Counted from the first letter of the stretch, positions 33,879-43,065 are shown. The stretch is 64,000 nucleotides of DNA from Anaerolineales bacterium (GCA_014379595.1 JACMLM010000035.1:186001-250000); one strand, 5' to 3'. The notes: generated by a model not told the origin, from the sequence alone. A program made the numbers and translations.

Positions 33879-36800
33879 TTATTTTTCAGAAATCACACTG
33901 ACTAAGACTGCACGCACCATGCGTCGGTATTTATACAATCCAGTCTTCGCATTGTAGTCTTCACACGTCACCAATGTGATCCAACTATTCTCTTCATGCT
34001 CAAATGCCGCTGAAATGTTGGAAGGTGCGATCTTCCTATTCTCCTGCACTTGATAGACATAGATCTGTCCATTAGCATGAATGTAAATCTTCTGCCCTGA
34101 TTGCATGCCCTTGATGTCTGAGAATGGTCCAAGGTTGTTGTTCGAATCGATCACATGTGCTGTCAATACTGTGTTGCCAGCAAGGGTCGGATATGCTGAC
34201 CCTTCAAGGTAGGCCACGCTGTCTTTCAACCAAGTCAGATCCCAGCTGTTCGTATCGAACATGGCACCCACGATCGGGTAGTTCACACCAAGGGTTGGGA
34301 TCTCAATTCGAATCCCACCCATAGACTTATAGGCTTTGTTCGCTGGTTGAACAGGTACATTGGTAATCCGATCGGGAGCAAATCCAGTGACGGGGATCAA
34401 TGCTTTCGCTGCGGCAACAGCTGTTGTTGCAACAGTGTTATTTCCACCGCCAGCTCCACCACCGCCACCCACTACGGCGACTGCCTGAATACGGAAATTG
34501 AGGATAAAGTCTGTGCCAGGATTTACTCCATCACCAGCCAGTTCAAGAGCGGGATTTGCAGCATCTACAATGGATGTAGTTCCACAAACATATAACCGAT
34601 AGAAACCAACTACATTCAGTGGATTGCCGCCATTGACGCCCAAGGTTGCAACAAAGGGACCCGCACCGCCACTGTTGTTATATGAAACGCTGTCAACTGA
34701 AATGGATACATCAGGTGCAACAACACCTCCAAAACAACTGACGGTCTGGAATACACCAGTGGAACTGCCCATCACGAGCATGTAGTTGGCAGGATTGATA
34801 ACGCTGTCCCCATAATTAAGATTTCCAACTGGGACATTGAGAACATCCTGATCAAACTTAACTATAAGTGTGTCTACACCAAGGGTATCGACAATACTCT
34901 CGTTGTTGCTGATACTGCCATTGCCGGTATCTGGGTCCGAGTTGATGCCATTAGCACCTACCATAGGCCCGTTTTTTACATTCAATGTGAAAGTTTGTGT
35001 AGCATTTGGCAAGATACCGTTAGTTGCTGTAAAGGTTAGGCTTGAGCTGCCAACTGCGGCTGGTGTTCCAGATAGGGTGCCTGTTCCATTACCATTATCT
35101 ACAAAGATCACACCAGCAGGCGGGGTACCAGTCATGGAAATAGCTGCCGCAGGGTTACCCACTGTTGTCACTGTGAAAGTGCCAGATATGCCAAGACTAA
35201 ATGTAGTAGTTGCTGCACTCGTAAACGATGGCCCTTCCGTCACTGTCAAAGTGAAGGCTTGTGAAGGATTCCCTGCAACATTGGTAGCTGTAAATGTAAG
35301 AGCATAGATGCCACCTGTACCCGCTGCAGGTGTACCAGAGAGGATGCCAGTAGCAGGAGTAAACGTCACACCAGCAGGTAAGCTACCAACCATGGAAAGA
35401 ATTGGTGTCGGAGAACCTGTCGCTGTCACCGTGAAGCTGCCTAGCGAGCCAAGAGTAAAGCTGGCATTGTTCGCACTGGTAATCACTGGTGCAGAGTTAA
35501 TCGTAATGCTAAAGGCCTGATCTGAATTCGGCAGTGTCCCATTGGAAGCTCTGACCGTACCAGTGTAAGTACCCACAGTTGTAGGTGTACCAGAGAGAAC
35601 TCCGCCTGCACTGAGGGTAAGACCAGGAGGAAGGGTTCCACCAGCGAGTAACGAGTAAGTGATCGGAGCAGTACCAGTAGCCGTATATGTATGATTGTAT
35701 GCAATACCCACTGTTCCACTGACCGTTGGTACTGCGCTAGTAATCACCGGGGCTACAGCTGCAAGCGTGTAAGTAACTTTAACTTGAAGCTGGTCAATAT
35801 TCACAGGCCCACCAGCCCCACCCGTATTCGTGACTCTCACTATAAAATTGCCATTCGTAAATTCAGTGTTTGTCCATGACCTGCCCCAAGTATCGGCAAC
35901 ACCACCTAAGATAACAGTAGACTCTGTTACCAATAAATTTGAGTTTTTGAATGCAGTAAAGTTGGCACCGTTATTCCAGGAAAGGAAAACCTGTGCATTT
36001 CTGGCAGGGGCCGGGCTGTAATAACCTTCAATGGCTACTTCAATACCATTGATTGTTGCTCCAGCAGGAATAGCAGGAATACCAAAGGTAGTGTAACTAA
36101 CCACGTCTGAGAGACTATCAAACACGGCATTAGTATTGTTTGATGATAGGGCATTGTTTTGGTTTATTCCCGTGCCTCCTGTAACAACAGCTGCTGTGGG
36201 AGCTGACCAGCCACCATTAAAACTTGAAGCAATGGTGCGATTGGCGGCTACAGCATTAAAAGTGTAACTATTAGCTCTACCGACTGAGGCACCATCTACT
36301 AATACGTCAGAGAGAATAAAAGTAGCATTGGGGGCACTGCTGAAAGCTTGGTTTGCACCACCAGCAACTGCTACTGCACCAGTAGGAGTAATTGTTCCAC
36401 CTGCGCCAGCGCTGGCAGTAATGATAAAGGAGGCTGTCACTGTATGAGCACTACCAGCGGATACACTACCATTAAAGTTGGCATCACCTGCGTATGTTGC
36501 TGTCAATGTGCGGGCACCAACTGTCGCTAATGCGAGAGTACAAGTTCCAGCAGCAGCAGTGCCAACACAGTTATTCACCCCATCACTAACCGTGACATTT
36601 CCCGTGCGTGCAATTGCATTTCCTGCCGATGCAACTGTGTAGTTGACAACTACGTTTTGCCCAGCCAGTGATGGATCCGGTGTATCACTATTAATAGTGG
36701 TTGTAGTATTGGCCTTCTGCACAGTAAGAGTGAAATTCTGGGTGGCATTTGGCAGGGTGCCATTGCTAGCAGTGATCGTTATAGGAAAAGCGCCAACTGT

Positions 36801-37784
36801 CCCTGCAGCAGGAGTACCGCTTAAAACACCTGCTGTACTAAGCGTTATACCACCTGGCAATGTACCGGTAGTTACTGCGAATGTAGGAGCTGGTGTACCA
36901 GTTGCCGTAGCAGTGAAATTTCCTGCAACACCTGCTGTGAAAGTTGTTGCATTTGCGCTGGTGATGGCAGGCGCAACCGGAACGGCAGGCACAGGATTTA
37001 ATGAAATAGCAGTAACTATGTATCTTTGTGCTCCATTCTGCACAATATTAGGGTTTTCATTTCCATTTGCAACAATGGCCTTAGAACCAGCGGTGCCGCG
37101 AAAATTGTTGGTAGCATAATTGGCATCAAAGTTCTCTGTGTATCCAGCTGGCGCGGTATAAGTTACATCCTGGTTGGTCGCCTCGAAATAAATCGCCCTG
37201 CCACCGTTGATCACGGCCAGGTTTCCTCCAAAGTTATGTGTAGCGGAACCCGGATTTTCATTTCCACCATTGACAAAAGCATTGATCGGCGTAGTCTGGT
37301 CAATGCCATTGAACCAGGCTGCCTTAACGACCCAGCCATTAGGATTGACTGAGTTAGCAAAGTTCAAGTTCAAAGTTGTACTAGCGGCTGCTGCAATACC
37401 AGCCTCTTTCAAATATCCGACCCATACCCTGTTTCGAGGAACTCCAGAACCATTCAGGGTGAGCGATGTAAGAGCTTGACCGCCATAGGACCCAGATGTA
37501 AAAGTTGATGTCTGATTGGCTCCCTGTGATTCATAAAGTACAGCCACTACCAGGAGCCGGTTAGCTCCTGCTCCCACTGTGTAAGTGCCGGTTATAGCAG
37601 TCATAGCGCCAGTTCCCTGAGCTACATTTGCTGCCCCAAAATCGGCACCAACACCAACTGCTCTCAAAGGCGCAGCCTGAACAAGGCTTGCCGGCATAGC
37701 AGCCAATAACATCATTACAATCATAAAGATTGCAGCTACTCGATACAACAACGATTTATTACCAGTTTTTGTGTTCATATTCAT
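33879..37784 (-). CDS. Secreted Ig-like repeat protein with C-terminal fused sortase domain
   Basis: A 1301-residue secreted protein. The signal peptide is about 1-37 (LVQA). An N-terminal beta-rich domain (about 45-265) is followed by repeated putative Ig (He_PIG) domains (TLPGGITLSTAGVLSGTPAA and similar). A domain homologous to the N-terminus of the 2699-residue protein and a shared VCGTTSIVD domain come next. IPVTG lies at 1130-1134 and the sortase domain has His1210, Cys1274 (TLVTC) and an Arg in RRMVR. It is thus a shorter paralogue without MBG repeats. It lies 66 bp downstream of a 74-residue HTH gene and probably shares its promoter. Confidence 0.9.
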   Translation of the reverse strand: MNMNTKTGNKSLLYRVAAIFMIVMMLLAAMPASLVQAAPLRAVGVGADFGAANVAQGTGAMTAITGTYTVGAGANRLLVVAVLYESQGANQTSTFTSGSYGGQALTSLTLNGSGVPRNRVWVGYLKEAGIAAAASTTLNLNFANSVNPNGWVVKAAWFNGIDQTTPINAFVNGGNENPGSATHNFGGNLAVINGGRAIYFEATNQDVTYTAPAGYTENFDANYATNNFRGTAGSKAIVANGNENPNIVQNGAQRYIVTAISLNPVPAVPVAPAITSANATTFTAGVAGNFTATATGTPAPTFAVTTGTLPGGITLSTAGVLSGTPAAGTVGAFPITITASNGTLPNATQNFTLTVQKANTTTTINSDTPDPSLAGQNVVVNYTVASAGNAIARTGNVTVSDGVNNCVGTAAAGTCTLALATVGARTLTATYAGDANFNGSVSAGSAHTVTASFIITASAGAGGTITPTGAVAVAGGANQAFSSAPNATFILSDVLVDGASVGRANSYTFNAVAANRTIASSFNGGWSAPTAAVVTGGTGINQNNALSSNNTNAVFDSLSDVVSYTTFGIPAIPAGATINGIEVAIEGYYSPAPARNAQVFLSWNNGANFTAFKNSNLLVTESTVILGGVADTWGRSWTNTEFTNGNFIVRVTNTGGAGGPVNIDQLQVKVTYTLAAVAPVITSAVPTVSGTVGIAYNHTYTATGTAPITYSLLAGGTLPPGLTLSAGGVLSGTPTTVGTYTGTVRASNGTLPNSDQAFSITINSAPVITSANNASFTLGSLGSFTVTATGSPTPILSMVGSLPAGVTFTPATGILSGTPAAGTGGIYALTFTATNVAGNPSQAFTLTVTEGPSFTSAATTTFSLGISGTFTVTTVGNPAAAISMTGTPPAGVIFVDNGNGTGTLSGTPAAVGSSSLTFTATNGILPNATQTFTLNVKNGPMVGANGINSDPDTGNGSISNNESIVDTLGVDTLIVKFDQDVLNVPVGNLNYGDSVINPANYMLVMGSSTGVFQTVSCFGGVVAPDVSISVDSVSYNNSGGAGPFVATLGVNGGNPLNVVGFYRLYVCGTTSIVDAANPALELAGDGVNPGTDFILNFRIQAVAVVGGGGGAGGGNNTVATTAVAAAKALIPVTGFAPDRITNVPVQPANKAYKSMGGIRIEIPTLGVNYPIVGAMFDTNSWDLTWLKDSVAYLEGSAYPTLAGNTVLTAHVIDSNNNLGPFSDIKGMQSGQKIYIHANGQIYVYQVQENRKIAPSNISAAFEHEENSWITLVTCEDYNAKTGLYKYRRMVRAVLVSVISEK

Positions 37785-37850
37785 TCTCCTTGAAATGTTT
37801 TTGAAATAAAAATAAAATTAAATAGCCTGTAAGTGAATGGTATTGATACG

Positions 37851-38075
37851 TTATCCTGGGAGAAGTATTCCAGTGGTAACTCTCAACACAAAAGATGCCT
37901 TGCGGAGGTTACTTAAATTCATGTCGTTATCCTGAAAATCCTCATACGTTTCATAATCTCCGCGCCAGATTTTTAACGCAGTGGGTTCGCTGCATCCCCG
38001 CTTACGCATCTCGCCGATAAATTCATCGCAAGACATGTTGATACTTTCTGCTAATTCTTGAACTCTGCTTTTCAT
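37851..38075 (-). CDS. Small HTH-like protein, copy 1
   Basis: A 74-residue protein with helical repeats resembling a compact Cro/C1-type HTH. It has an N-terminal helix (VQELAESIN), a turn and recognition-like helix (SEPTALKIWRGDY), and a C-terminal helix (LRKASFVLRVTTG). A paralogue with about 75% identical residues is at 38511-38735. I recognise no named family, and the DNA-binding role is an inference. It is the first gene of the transcript that continues into the 1301-residue sortase fusion. A strong AAGGAG lies before the ATG. Confidence 0.7.
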   Translation of the reverse strand: MKSRVQELAESINMSCDEFIGEMRKRGCSEPTALKIWRGDYETYEDFQDNDMNLSNLRKASFVLRVTTGILLPG

Positions 38076-38368
38076 TTATGCTTCTCCTTCTTTAATAAAT
38101 TTTGAATGTTATGCAAAACAATGACTTGCTTTCTACTTAATTCAATCTTTTGGTTTTTATTTCAATTTTCAAACTAAAGTATTTTTGTATTTATAAATTG
38201 AAATATATTTTTGATTAAAAAAATAATACTATTTTCTATACTTATATATAAAATTTTTTTAAATTACAATCCTAACAAATATGTAGGTTTTTAAATCTAT
38301 TTTTGTTTCAGGGCAAAAAAATGCTTACATCTTTGTAAACCCTTACAAATCTGCAAGTTATTAATGAA
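38076..38368 (-). other. Long AT-rich leader of the HTH/1301-residue operon
   Basis: About 290 nt between the predicted start (near 38362) and the first ATG, very AT-rich. It opens with TTGCAGATTTGTAAGGGTTT, shared with the 2699-residue gene leader. I see no known riboswitch or open frame in it. Confidence 0.5.
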
Positions 38369-38396
38369 ATTATAATGATATTTATCTGGATGTCAA
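38369..38396 (-). promoter_or_regulatory. Sigma-A type promoter of the HTH copy 1/1301-residue operon
   Basis: TTGACA (38396-38391), a 16-bp spacer and TATAAT (38374-38369) on the minus strand. Downstream sequence aligns with that of the promoter at 32440-32468 (TT-TAATTTC-TTA-TAA--CTTGCA--TTGTAAGGG). Confidence 0.8.
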
Positions 38397-38467
38397 TAGC
38401 TGAAAATGAGCAGTTTAGCATTTTTGCCCCCATTTTTGGCAAAATCTGCTCAATTTTAATAAAAAAA

Positions 38468-38498
38468 AGCCCACAAGCTGTATTTTCGCTCGTGGGCT
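38468..38498 (-). terminator. Intrinsic terminator of HTH copy 2
   Basis: On the minus strand arms 38498-38488 and 38478-38468 form an 11-bp stem (one G-U pair) followed by T8. It lies 13 bp after the stop of 38511-38735, so that gene is monocistronic. Confidence 0.85.
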
Positions 38499-38510
38499 GG
38501 GTTCGAATGT

Positions 38511-38735
38511 TTATTTTGGAAGCAAGGTGCCTGTAACAACTCTTAGCACAAAAGCAGCCTTACGCAGATTGCTCAAGTACATATCGTTATCATTAAAATC
38601 GTCAAATTTCTCGTAATCACCACGCCAGATTTTTATGGCAGTGGGTTCACTACAACCGCGCTTGCGCATCTCACCGATGAACTCATCATAGGTCATGTTA
38701 ATTTTTTCGGCTAATTCCTGGATCCTGCTTGTCAT
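38511..38735 (-). CDS. Small HTH-like protein, copy 2
   Basis: A 74-residue paralogue of the protein at 37851-38075, with the same core (EFIGEMRKRGCSEPTA, IKIWRGDY) and most changes at the ends. It has its own promoter (TTGACT-16-TATAAT at 38930-38903), SD (AAGGAGA) and terminator, so it is expressed separately. Small Cro/C1-like proteins near surface-protein genes are often regulators. Whether this one controls the sortase-fusion genes is untested. The duplication implies either a heteromer or divergent targets. Confidence 0.7.
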   Translation of the reverse strand: MTSRIQELAEKINMTYDEFIGEMRKRGCSEPTAIKIWRGDYEKFDDFNDNDMYLSNLRKAAFVLRVVTGTLLPK

Positions 38736-38902
38736 TGTCTATCTCCTTGTTTAATAAATGATGTAGTTGTTCAAAACTCATTCATTAAATTGAATTTCAA
38801 TTTAAAAACCAAACTGATGCATCAACTTCTAAACCTATGTATATTTAAGGTTAAAAAAATATAAAATCTTTTAATCTTTGCAATTTAGTAAGTATTAATG
38901 TC

Positions 38903-38930
38903 ATTATAATGTGGTTTATTCAAAAGTCAA
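38903..38930 (-). promoter_or_regulatory. Sigma-A type promoter of HTH copy 2
   Basis: TTGACT (38930-38925), a 16-bp spacer and TATAAT (38908-38903) on the minus strand. The predicted leader is about 160 nt and AT-rich. Confidence 0.8.
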
Positions 38931-39008
38931 TACTTACTGCTTCATATTTTTATGTTTTTCTAATATGATCTGGAAAAAAGCGTATTTTTAGAAAACGAAA
39001 ATTAGCGA

Positions 39009-39014
39009 TAAAAT
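39009..39014 (+). promoter_or_regulatory. -10 box of a leaderless transcript
   Basis: TAAAAT lies exactly 6 nt before the ATG at 39021, and no SD sequence is present between them. Confidence 0.45.
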
Positions 39015-39020
39015 AACTTT

Positions 39021-40241
39021 ATGCCCTCGCTTGCGGATAAACTAAAATCTCTTGGCGTTAAAATCGGGACTTCGCATCTCTCCCCGCCTCAACCTGCCCG
39101 CCATACAATTGACTCTGTGGTGGCTGGAACATTTCGCTCCACGCTGCTAGGTGATGCATTTGTGGCAGAGCAAACTTTCGGGGAGGAATATGTACACGGG
39201 AAGATTTCCCACCTTTCAGACTTCCCTCTTTCATTAATATCTCAATGGGCAAATGATCCTCGTATAGCGGAATTTCCGATCTCAAAGTTCGCTTTTCTCG
39301 ATACTGAAACATCTGGTATGGCAGGCGGCACAGGGACCTATGCCTTTCTGGTAGGTGTAGCTCGTTTTATAGACGGCAAATTCACTCTACAGCAATTTTT
39401 TCTGCGCGACCCTTCTGAAGAGCCAGCCATGCTCGAAGCGCTGATTCAATTTCTCGCGCCATGTGAGGCGTTGGTCACGTTTAATGGAAAATCATTCGAT
39501 GCGCCTCTGCTTGCCACTCGTTATTCATTACATAGAATCCCAGTACCGTTCAAAAATTATGCTCATCTAGACCTGCTTCCTCTTGCGCGGCGTTTATGGC
39601 GGGATAGGCTTCCCTCGCGTGCCTTGAAATATCTCGAAGAGCATGTGCTAGGTTTTACACGCACTTCTGATGAAGTGCCCGGGTATGAGATTCCCTGGTT
39701 ATATTTTGATTATCTGCGCACAGGAGATGCTCGCCCCTTAGCAGGAGTGTTCTACCATAATGCAATGGACGTAGTGGCCATGGCAGCATTGTTGGCTCAT
39801 GTCAGTGAATTGCTTGCCAACCCGTACAATGGCCGCGTGGAGCATGGACTGGATTTCATTGCGCTCGGTAAATTATTCGAGGATCTCAATCATTGGGATG
39901 AAGCCGCCCGTCTGTTTGAGCGTGGACTCGAGATCGGGCTGGAAGAAGCAGATTTCGGCGTAGCGGTGAAGCGCTTATCCATCTTGCAAAAAAAACGCGG
40001 GGATGTTGATGAAGCTCTTAGGTTGTGGGAACAAGCTGCGGAGAAAGGTCATATTTATGCTCATATCGAGCTGGCAAAGCATTATGAACATAAACGCCGT
40101 GATGTAGAGGCTTCGATGAAGTGGGCAAGGTCGGCACGAAAAGAAGTTGAGCTGTCAGACCTGCCAATATATATACGCAGGCATTGGCTGGATGAAATAG
40201 ATCACAGGCTGGCGCGATTAGAACGCAAAGCGGGTTTATAA
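39021..40241 (+). CDS. YprB-like ribonuclease H-fold exonuclease with C-terminal TPR-like repeats
   Basis: A 406-residue protein. Its N-terminal half carries a DEDD-type 3'-5' exonuclease core: FLDTETSG (motif I, Asp and Glu), VTFNGKSFDAPLL (motif II) and YHNAMDVVAMAAL (motif III). This matches the RNase_H_2/YprB family of predicted nucleases. From about residue 270 the protein has TPR-like helical pairs (LGKLFEDLNHWDEAARLFERG, ALRLWEQAAEKGHIYAHIEL). It is leaderless and monocistronic. The natural substrate is not known. Confidence 0.85.
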   Translation: MPSLADKLKSLGVKIGTSHLSPPQPARHTIDSVVAGTFRSTLLGDAFVAEQTFGEEYVHGKISHLSDFPLSLISQWANDPRIAEFPISKFAFLDTETSGMAGGTGTYAFLVGVARFIDGKFTLQQFFLRDPSEEPAMLEALIQFLAPCEALVTFNGKSFDAPLLATRYSLHRIPVPFKNYAHLDLLPLARRLWRDRLPSRALKYLEEHVLGFTRTSDEVPGYEIPWLYFDYLRTGDARPLAGVFYHNAMDVVAMAALLAHVSELLANPYNGRVEHGLDFIALGKLFEDLNHWDEAARLFERGLEIGLEEADFGVAVKRLSILQKKRGDVDEALRLWEQAAEKGHIYAHIELAKHYEHKRRDVEASMKWARSARKEVELSDLPIYIRRHWLDEIDHRLARLERKAGL

Positions 40242-40333
40242 TTGACTTTCACTCATCCACAGAGTGCCAAATAAGAATTAGAGTCAACTAGTAATTCTTC
40301 CAGAAAATTTATAAGCGGCATAGGAGCAATATT

Positions 40334-40738
40334 ATGGAAATTACTGTTTCGCAAGAGCAGGCTGTTACCATCTTACAACTTTCGGGTCAGTTGGACGGAC
40401 AAACTTATGAAACTTTGATCTCAAAGGCACGTGAAGCTATGGAGGGCGGAGCGCGAAATGTATTGCTGGATCTGAGTGAACTGACCTATATCTCCAGCGC
40501 AGGTTTGGTTTCCCTACATACAATCGCCTTAATGACTCGCGGTGAGACTCCACCAGATTCTGAGCAGGGATGGTCTGCCCTTAAGTCTATGGATAAAAAT
40601 CGTGATGGCGGTGTGCAGAAAAATATCAAGCTGCTTAATCCGCGCCCCGAGGTCAGCAGCGTTTTGGATATGGTTGGCTTTTCCGCGTTTTTTGAAGTGT
40701 TTACAGATAAACAAAAAGCTATTGAATCTTTTAGTTAA
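40334..40738 (+). CDS. STAS domain protein (anti-sigma factor antagonist type), first copy
   Basis: A 134-residue STAS-domain protein. The conserved phosphoacceptor region reads LTYISSAGLVSLHTI, and the C-terminal helix is VLDMVGFSAFFEVFTDKQKA. Compared with SpoIIAA there is an extra loop of about 30 residues (about 76-105) after the switch helix. STAS proteins relay Ser phosphorylation in partner-switching pathways. No kinase or phosphatase partner is nearby. It starts an operon with a ferric-reductase-like protein and a second STAS protein, an unusual combination. Confidence 0.85.
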   Translation: MEITVSQEQAVTILQLSGQLDGQTYETLISKAREAMEGGARNVLLDLSELTYISSAGLVSLHTIALMTRGETPPDSEQGWSALKSMDKNRDGGVQKNIKLLNPRPEVSSVLDMVGFSAFFEVFTDKQKAIESFS

Positions 40739-40743
40739 AGTTT

Positions 40744-40772
40744 ACAGCGATGCAGTGATACTGCATCGCTGT
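40744..40772 (+). terminator. Intra-operon hairpin between STAS and ferric reductase genes
   Basis: Perfect 12-bp stem, arms 40744-40755 and 40761-40772, with a 5-nt loop. There is no T-run after it, so it is more likely a partial terminator or an mRNA-stabilising element than a full stop. Confidence 0.5.
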
Positions 40773-40818
40773 TGATTCATATATACAGAACTTAATCCGA
40801 AATGACTGGAGAGGTAAA

Positions 40819-42096
40819 ATGAAAAAAAATCTTGGTAACATTGTTATTATTGCTCTTGTCGTTATCAACGTCATTGTTTGGATCGTCTTCCCTCCTGAAC
40901 CAGAACCAACTCATAATTTTGCCCGTGCCTATGCTGGAGAAGTACTCGGCTCCACCATGATCATGTTGATGTCCTTCTCATTGTTCATCTCCACTCGCCC
41001 AAAGTGGGCTGAGCAGTTCTTCGGCGGTCTGGACAAGATGTATATGACTCATCGACGGACATCTACAAGCGCATTTCTGTTAATGTTCGTACATGTGTTA
41101 ACGGTCCCAATTACGATTATGAATCTACGCATTGGGAACTATCTAGGGATCATCGCCTTTTTGGGAATTATCGCGATCGTTTTGCCAACCCTTGCACCGC
41201 GTATTCCATTTCTAAACAAGCTGACAGGGCCAGACTATGAAGACTGGAAGAAATTGCATCGCTATATTGGCATCTTTTTCTTTCTTGGATATCTACATTC
41301 GATTTCAGTAAACGCCCCGATTGCCCATGTTGCCATCAACTGGACACAGATCTTTGTTATCCTCGGCATAGGTTCTTATCTCTACACTGAGGTCTTTGGA
41401 CGTTTCTTCAAGAAATATCTGCCTTACACTGTCGAAGCTGTAAACCATCCAAATAACTCAACCACTGAGGTGGTCATGCGTGCAAAGAAAAGCGCTGTCA
41501 AAGGACAACGCGCGGGACAATTCTTGTTCGTACGATTTCCAAAGGAAAAGACACTTAACGAATCTCATCCTTTCACTATATCCAGTGCACCCAAGGAAGA
41601 TGTATTACGCCTGACGATCAAAGCCAGCGGTAACTTCACACGTGATCTTTTTAGTCATCTTAAAGTTGGCACAGAGGCACTCATTGAAGGTTCTTATGGC
41701 ATGTTTGATTACAAAACGGGCGGGCAGAAACAGATCTGGGTGGCAGGGGGAATCGGTGTCACACCTTTCCTATCTTTCATCCGAGATATGAAAGATGATC
41801 TTGCTCACGATGTGGATTTTTATTACACTGTGCGCCATGCCGAAGAAGCTGTATTCGTGGACGAGATCAAGTCCATTGCAGAAAAGAATCCCCGCTTGAA
41901 GGCATATATCCGTTTCTCATCCATTGACGGCTCGTTGACGATTGAAGACATTGTTAAAAATGCGGGAGGGAATGTTCGCGAGCACGATGTATATATGTGT
42001 GGACCACTGCCAATGGTGCAAGCCTTTGAAAAGAAATTCCTTGAAGCAGGTGTACCCGCAGGTAGTATTCATTATGAAGAATTCAACTTTAGGTAA
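40819..42096 (+). CDS. Ferric-reductase-like transmembrane flavocytochrome oxidoreductase
   Basis: A 425-residue membrane oxidoreductase. Six helices carry the heme-ligand-type His pairs (MTHRRTS, MFVHVLT, LHRYIG, YLHSIS). A ferredoxin-NADP reductase module follows, with flavin-binding ESHPFTISSAP and the NAD(P) motif VAGGIGVTPFLSF. It ends with YMCGPLPMVQAF. Electrons should pass from NAD(P)H to heme and then across the membrane to ferric iron or another acceptor. AGAGG precedes the ATG. STAS proteins flank it on both sides, suggesting phosphorelay-type control or a protein-protein role for them. Confidence 0.9.
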   Translation: MKKNLGNIVIIALVVINVIVWIVFPPEPEPTHNFARAYAGEVLGSTMIMLMSFSLFISTRPKWAEQFFGGLDKMYMTHRRTSTSAFLLMFVHVLTVPITIMNLRIGNYLGIIAFLGIIAIVLPTLAPRIPFLNKLTGPDYEDWKKLHRYIGIFFFLGYLHSISVNAPIAHVAINWTQIFVILGIGSYLYTEVFGRFFKKYLPYTVEAVNHPNNSTTEVVMRAKKSAVKGQRAGQFLFVRFPKEKTLNESHPFTISSAPKEDVLRLTIKASGNFTRDLFSHLKVGTEALIEGSYGMFDYKTGGQKQIWVAGGIGVTPFLSFIRDMKDDLAHDVDFYYTVRHAEEAVFVDEIKSIAEKNPRLKAYIRFSSIDGSLTIEDIVKNAGGNVREHDVYMCGPLPMVQAFEKKFLEAGVPAGSIHYEEFNFR

Positions 42097-42129
42097 AATG
42101 TATTTATCTTTTATGCCGAGGAGAAGCTA

Positions 42130-42540
42130 ATGCAAATCTCTGTTTCCAAACAGGAAGGCCGCGTTCCTGTCACCATCATACAATTGACGGGTGAACTGGA
42201 TGCATCCAACTACACAGATGTTATCAACAAGGCTCAAGAATCATATGATGAGGGAGTACGAGATCTATTGATAGATCTCACTAAAGTTCCATATGTGAGC
42301 AGCGCAGGATTAATGTCTTTACATACAATTGTATTAATATTTGCAGGTCAATCGATGCAATCCAAGGAAACGGGCCGTCCTTCATTTCGTGCCATTAATC
42401 CGCAGCTTGATAGTGCTGGACTCCAACATGTGAAGTTAATGGGTCTACAGCCAGCTGTTGAACAGGTATTGGATGTGGTAGGGTTAAAACAGTTCCTTGA
42501 TATTCACACTGATCTTCAAAAAGCAATTCAATCTTTCTAA
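42130..42540 (+). CDS. STAS domain protein, second copy
   Basis: A 136-residue paralogue of the STAS protein at 40334. The switch region is VPYVSSAGLMSLHTIVL, and the C-terminus VEQVLDVVGLKQFLDIHTD aligns with that of copy one. The loop insertion after the switch helix is conserved in both copies, so the pair is a lineage-specific subfamily. It has a GAGGAG SD. The gene lies 33 bp after the oxidoreductase gene and 9 bp before a rhodanese-like gene, in the same operon. Confidence 0.85.
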   Translation: MQISVSKQEGRVPVTIIQLTGELDASNYTDVINKAQESYDEGVRDLLIDLTKVPYVSSAGLMSLHTIVLIFAGQSMQSKETGRPSFRAINPQLDSAGLQHVKLMGLQPAVEQVLDVVGLKQFLDIHTDLQKAIQSF

Positions 42541-42549
42541 GGCTAGGGC

Positions 42550-43017
42550 ATGAGATACCGCAGCAGAACATTTAAAACCAAAAACAACACACGCAAGCCG
42601 CTATTTCCATTTTTGAGAAAGCCTGCGGGTCAATTGGCTGTTGTTCTGCTCGTTATTTTCATTGTTTATTTGATTGCATCCGCTGGAGGAAGAGGTGGCT
42701 CCGCTCGTGAAATCAGCGTGGATGAAACGTATTTAAAATATCAGGCTGGCACTTTTATTTTAGATGTGAGCTGGCCTGCGGAATGGGATGAGTATCATAT
42801 ACCCAACACAACACTGATCCCGCTTGATCAATTATATAATCGTATTAATGAAGTCCCCAACGACAGGGAAATTCTGGTGGTGAGTCGTTCTGCTGCCAGC
42901 AGCCAACAGGCGCGCGACCTTTTAATTTCAGCAGGGATGGATGCCATCAGCATGGCAGGTGACTTAAGTTCATGGTATGTAAAAGGCTATCCTATCGAAG
43001 GTGCGCCGCCGCAATAA
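42550..43017 (+). CDS. Membrane-anchored rhodanese-like protein lacking the catalytic Cys
   Basis: A 155-residue protein with an N-terminal transmembrane helix (AVVLLVIFIVYLIASA at about 29-45) and a single rhodanese domain outside the membrane (TFILDVSWPAEWDEYHIPNT). In rhodaneses the active loop begins VYCRSG with a catalytic Cys. Here it is VVSRSAASS, so Ser replaces Cys and sulfur transfer is not expected. It may be a binding or regulatory module. The gene lies directly after the second STAS gene. Confidence 0.8.
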   Translation: MRYRSRTFKTKNNTRKPLFPFLRKPAGQLAVVLLVIFIVYLIASAGGRGGSAREISVDETYLKYQAGTFILDVSWPAEWDEYHIPNTTLIPLDQLYNRINEVPNDREILVVSRSAASSQQARDLLISAGMDAISMAGDLSSWYVKGYPIEGAPPQ

Positions 43018-43065
43018 TGATATAACCTTCTATTTGCAACTGCTTACAATCTCAAGGAGTTTATT

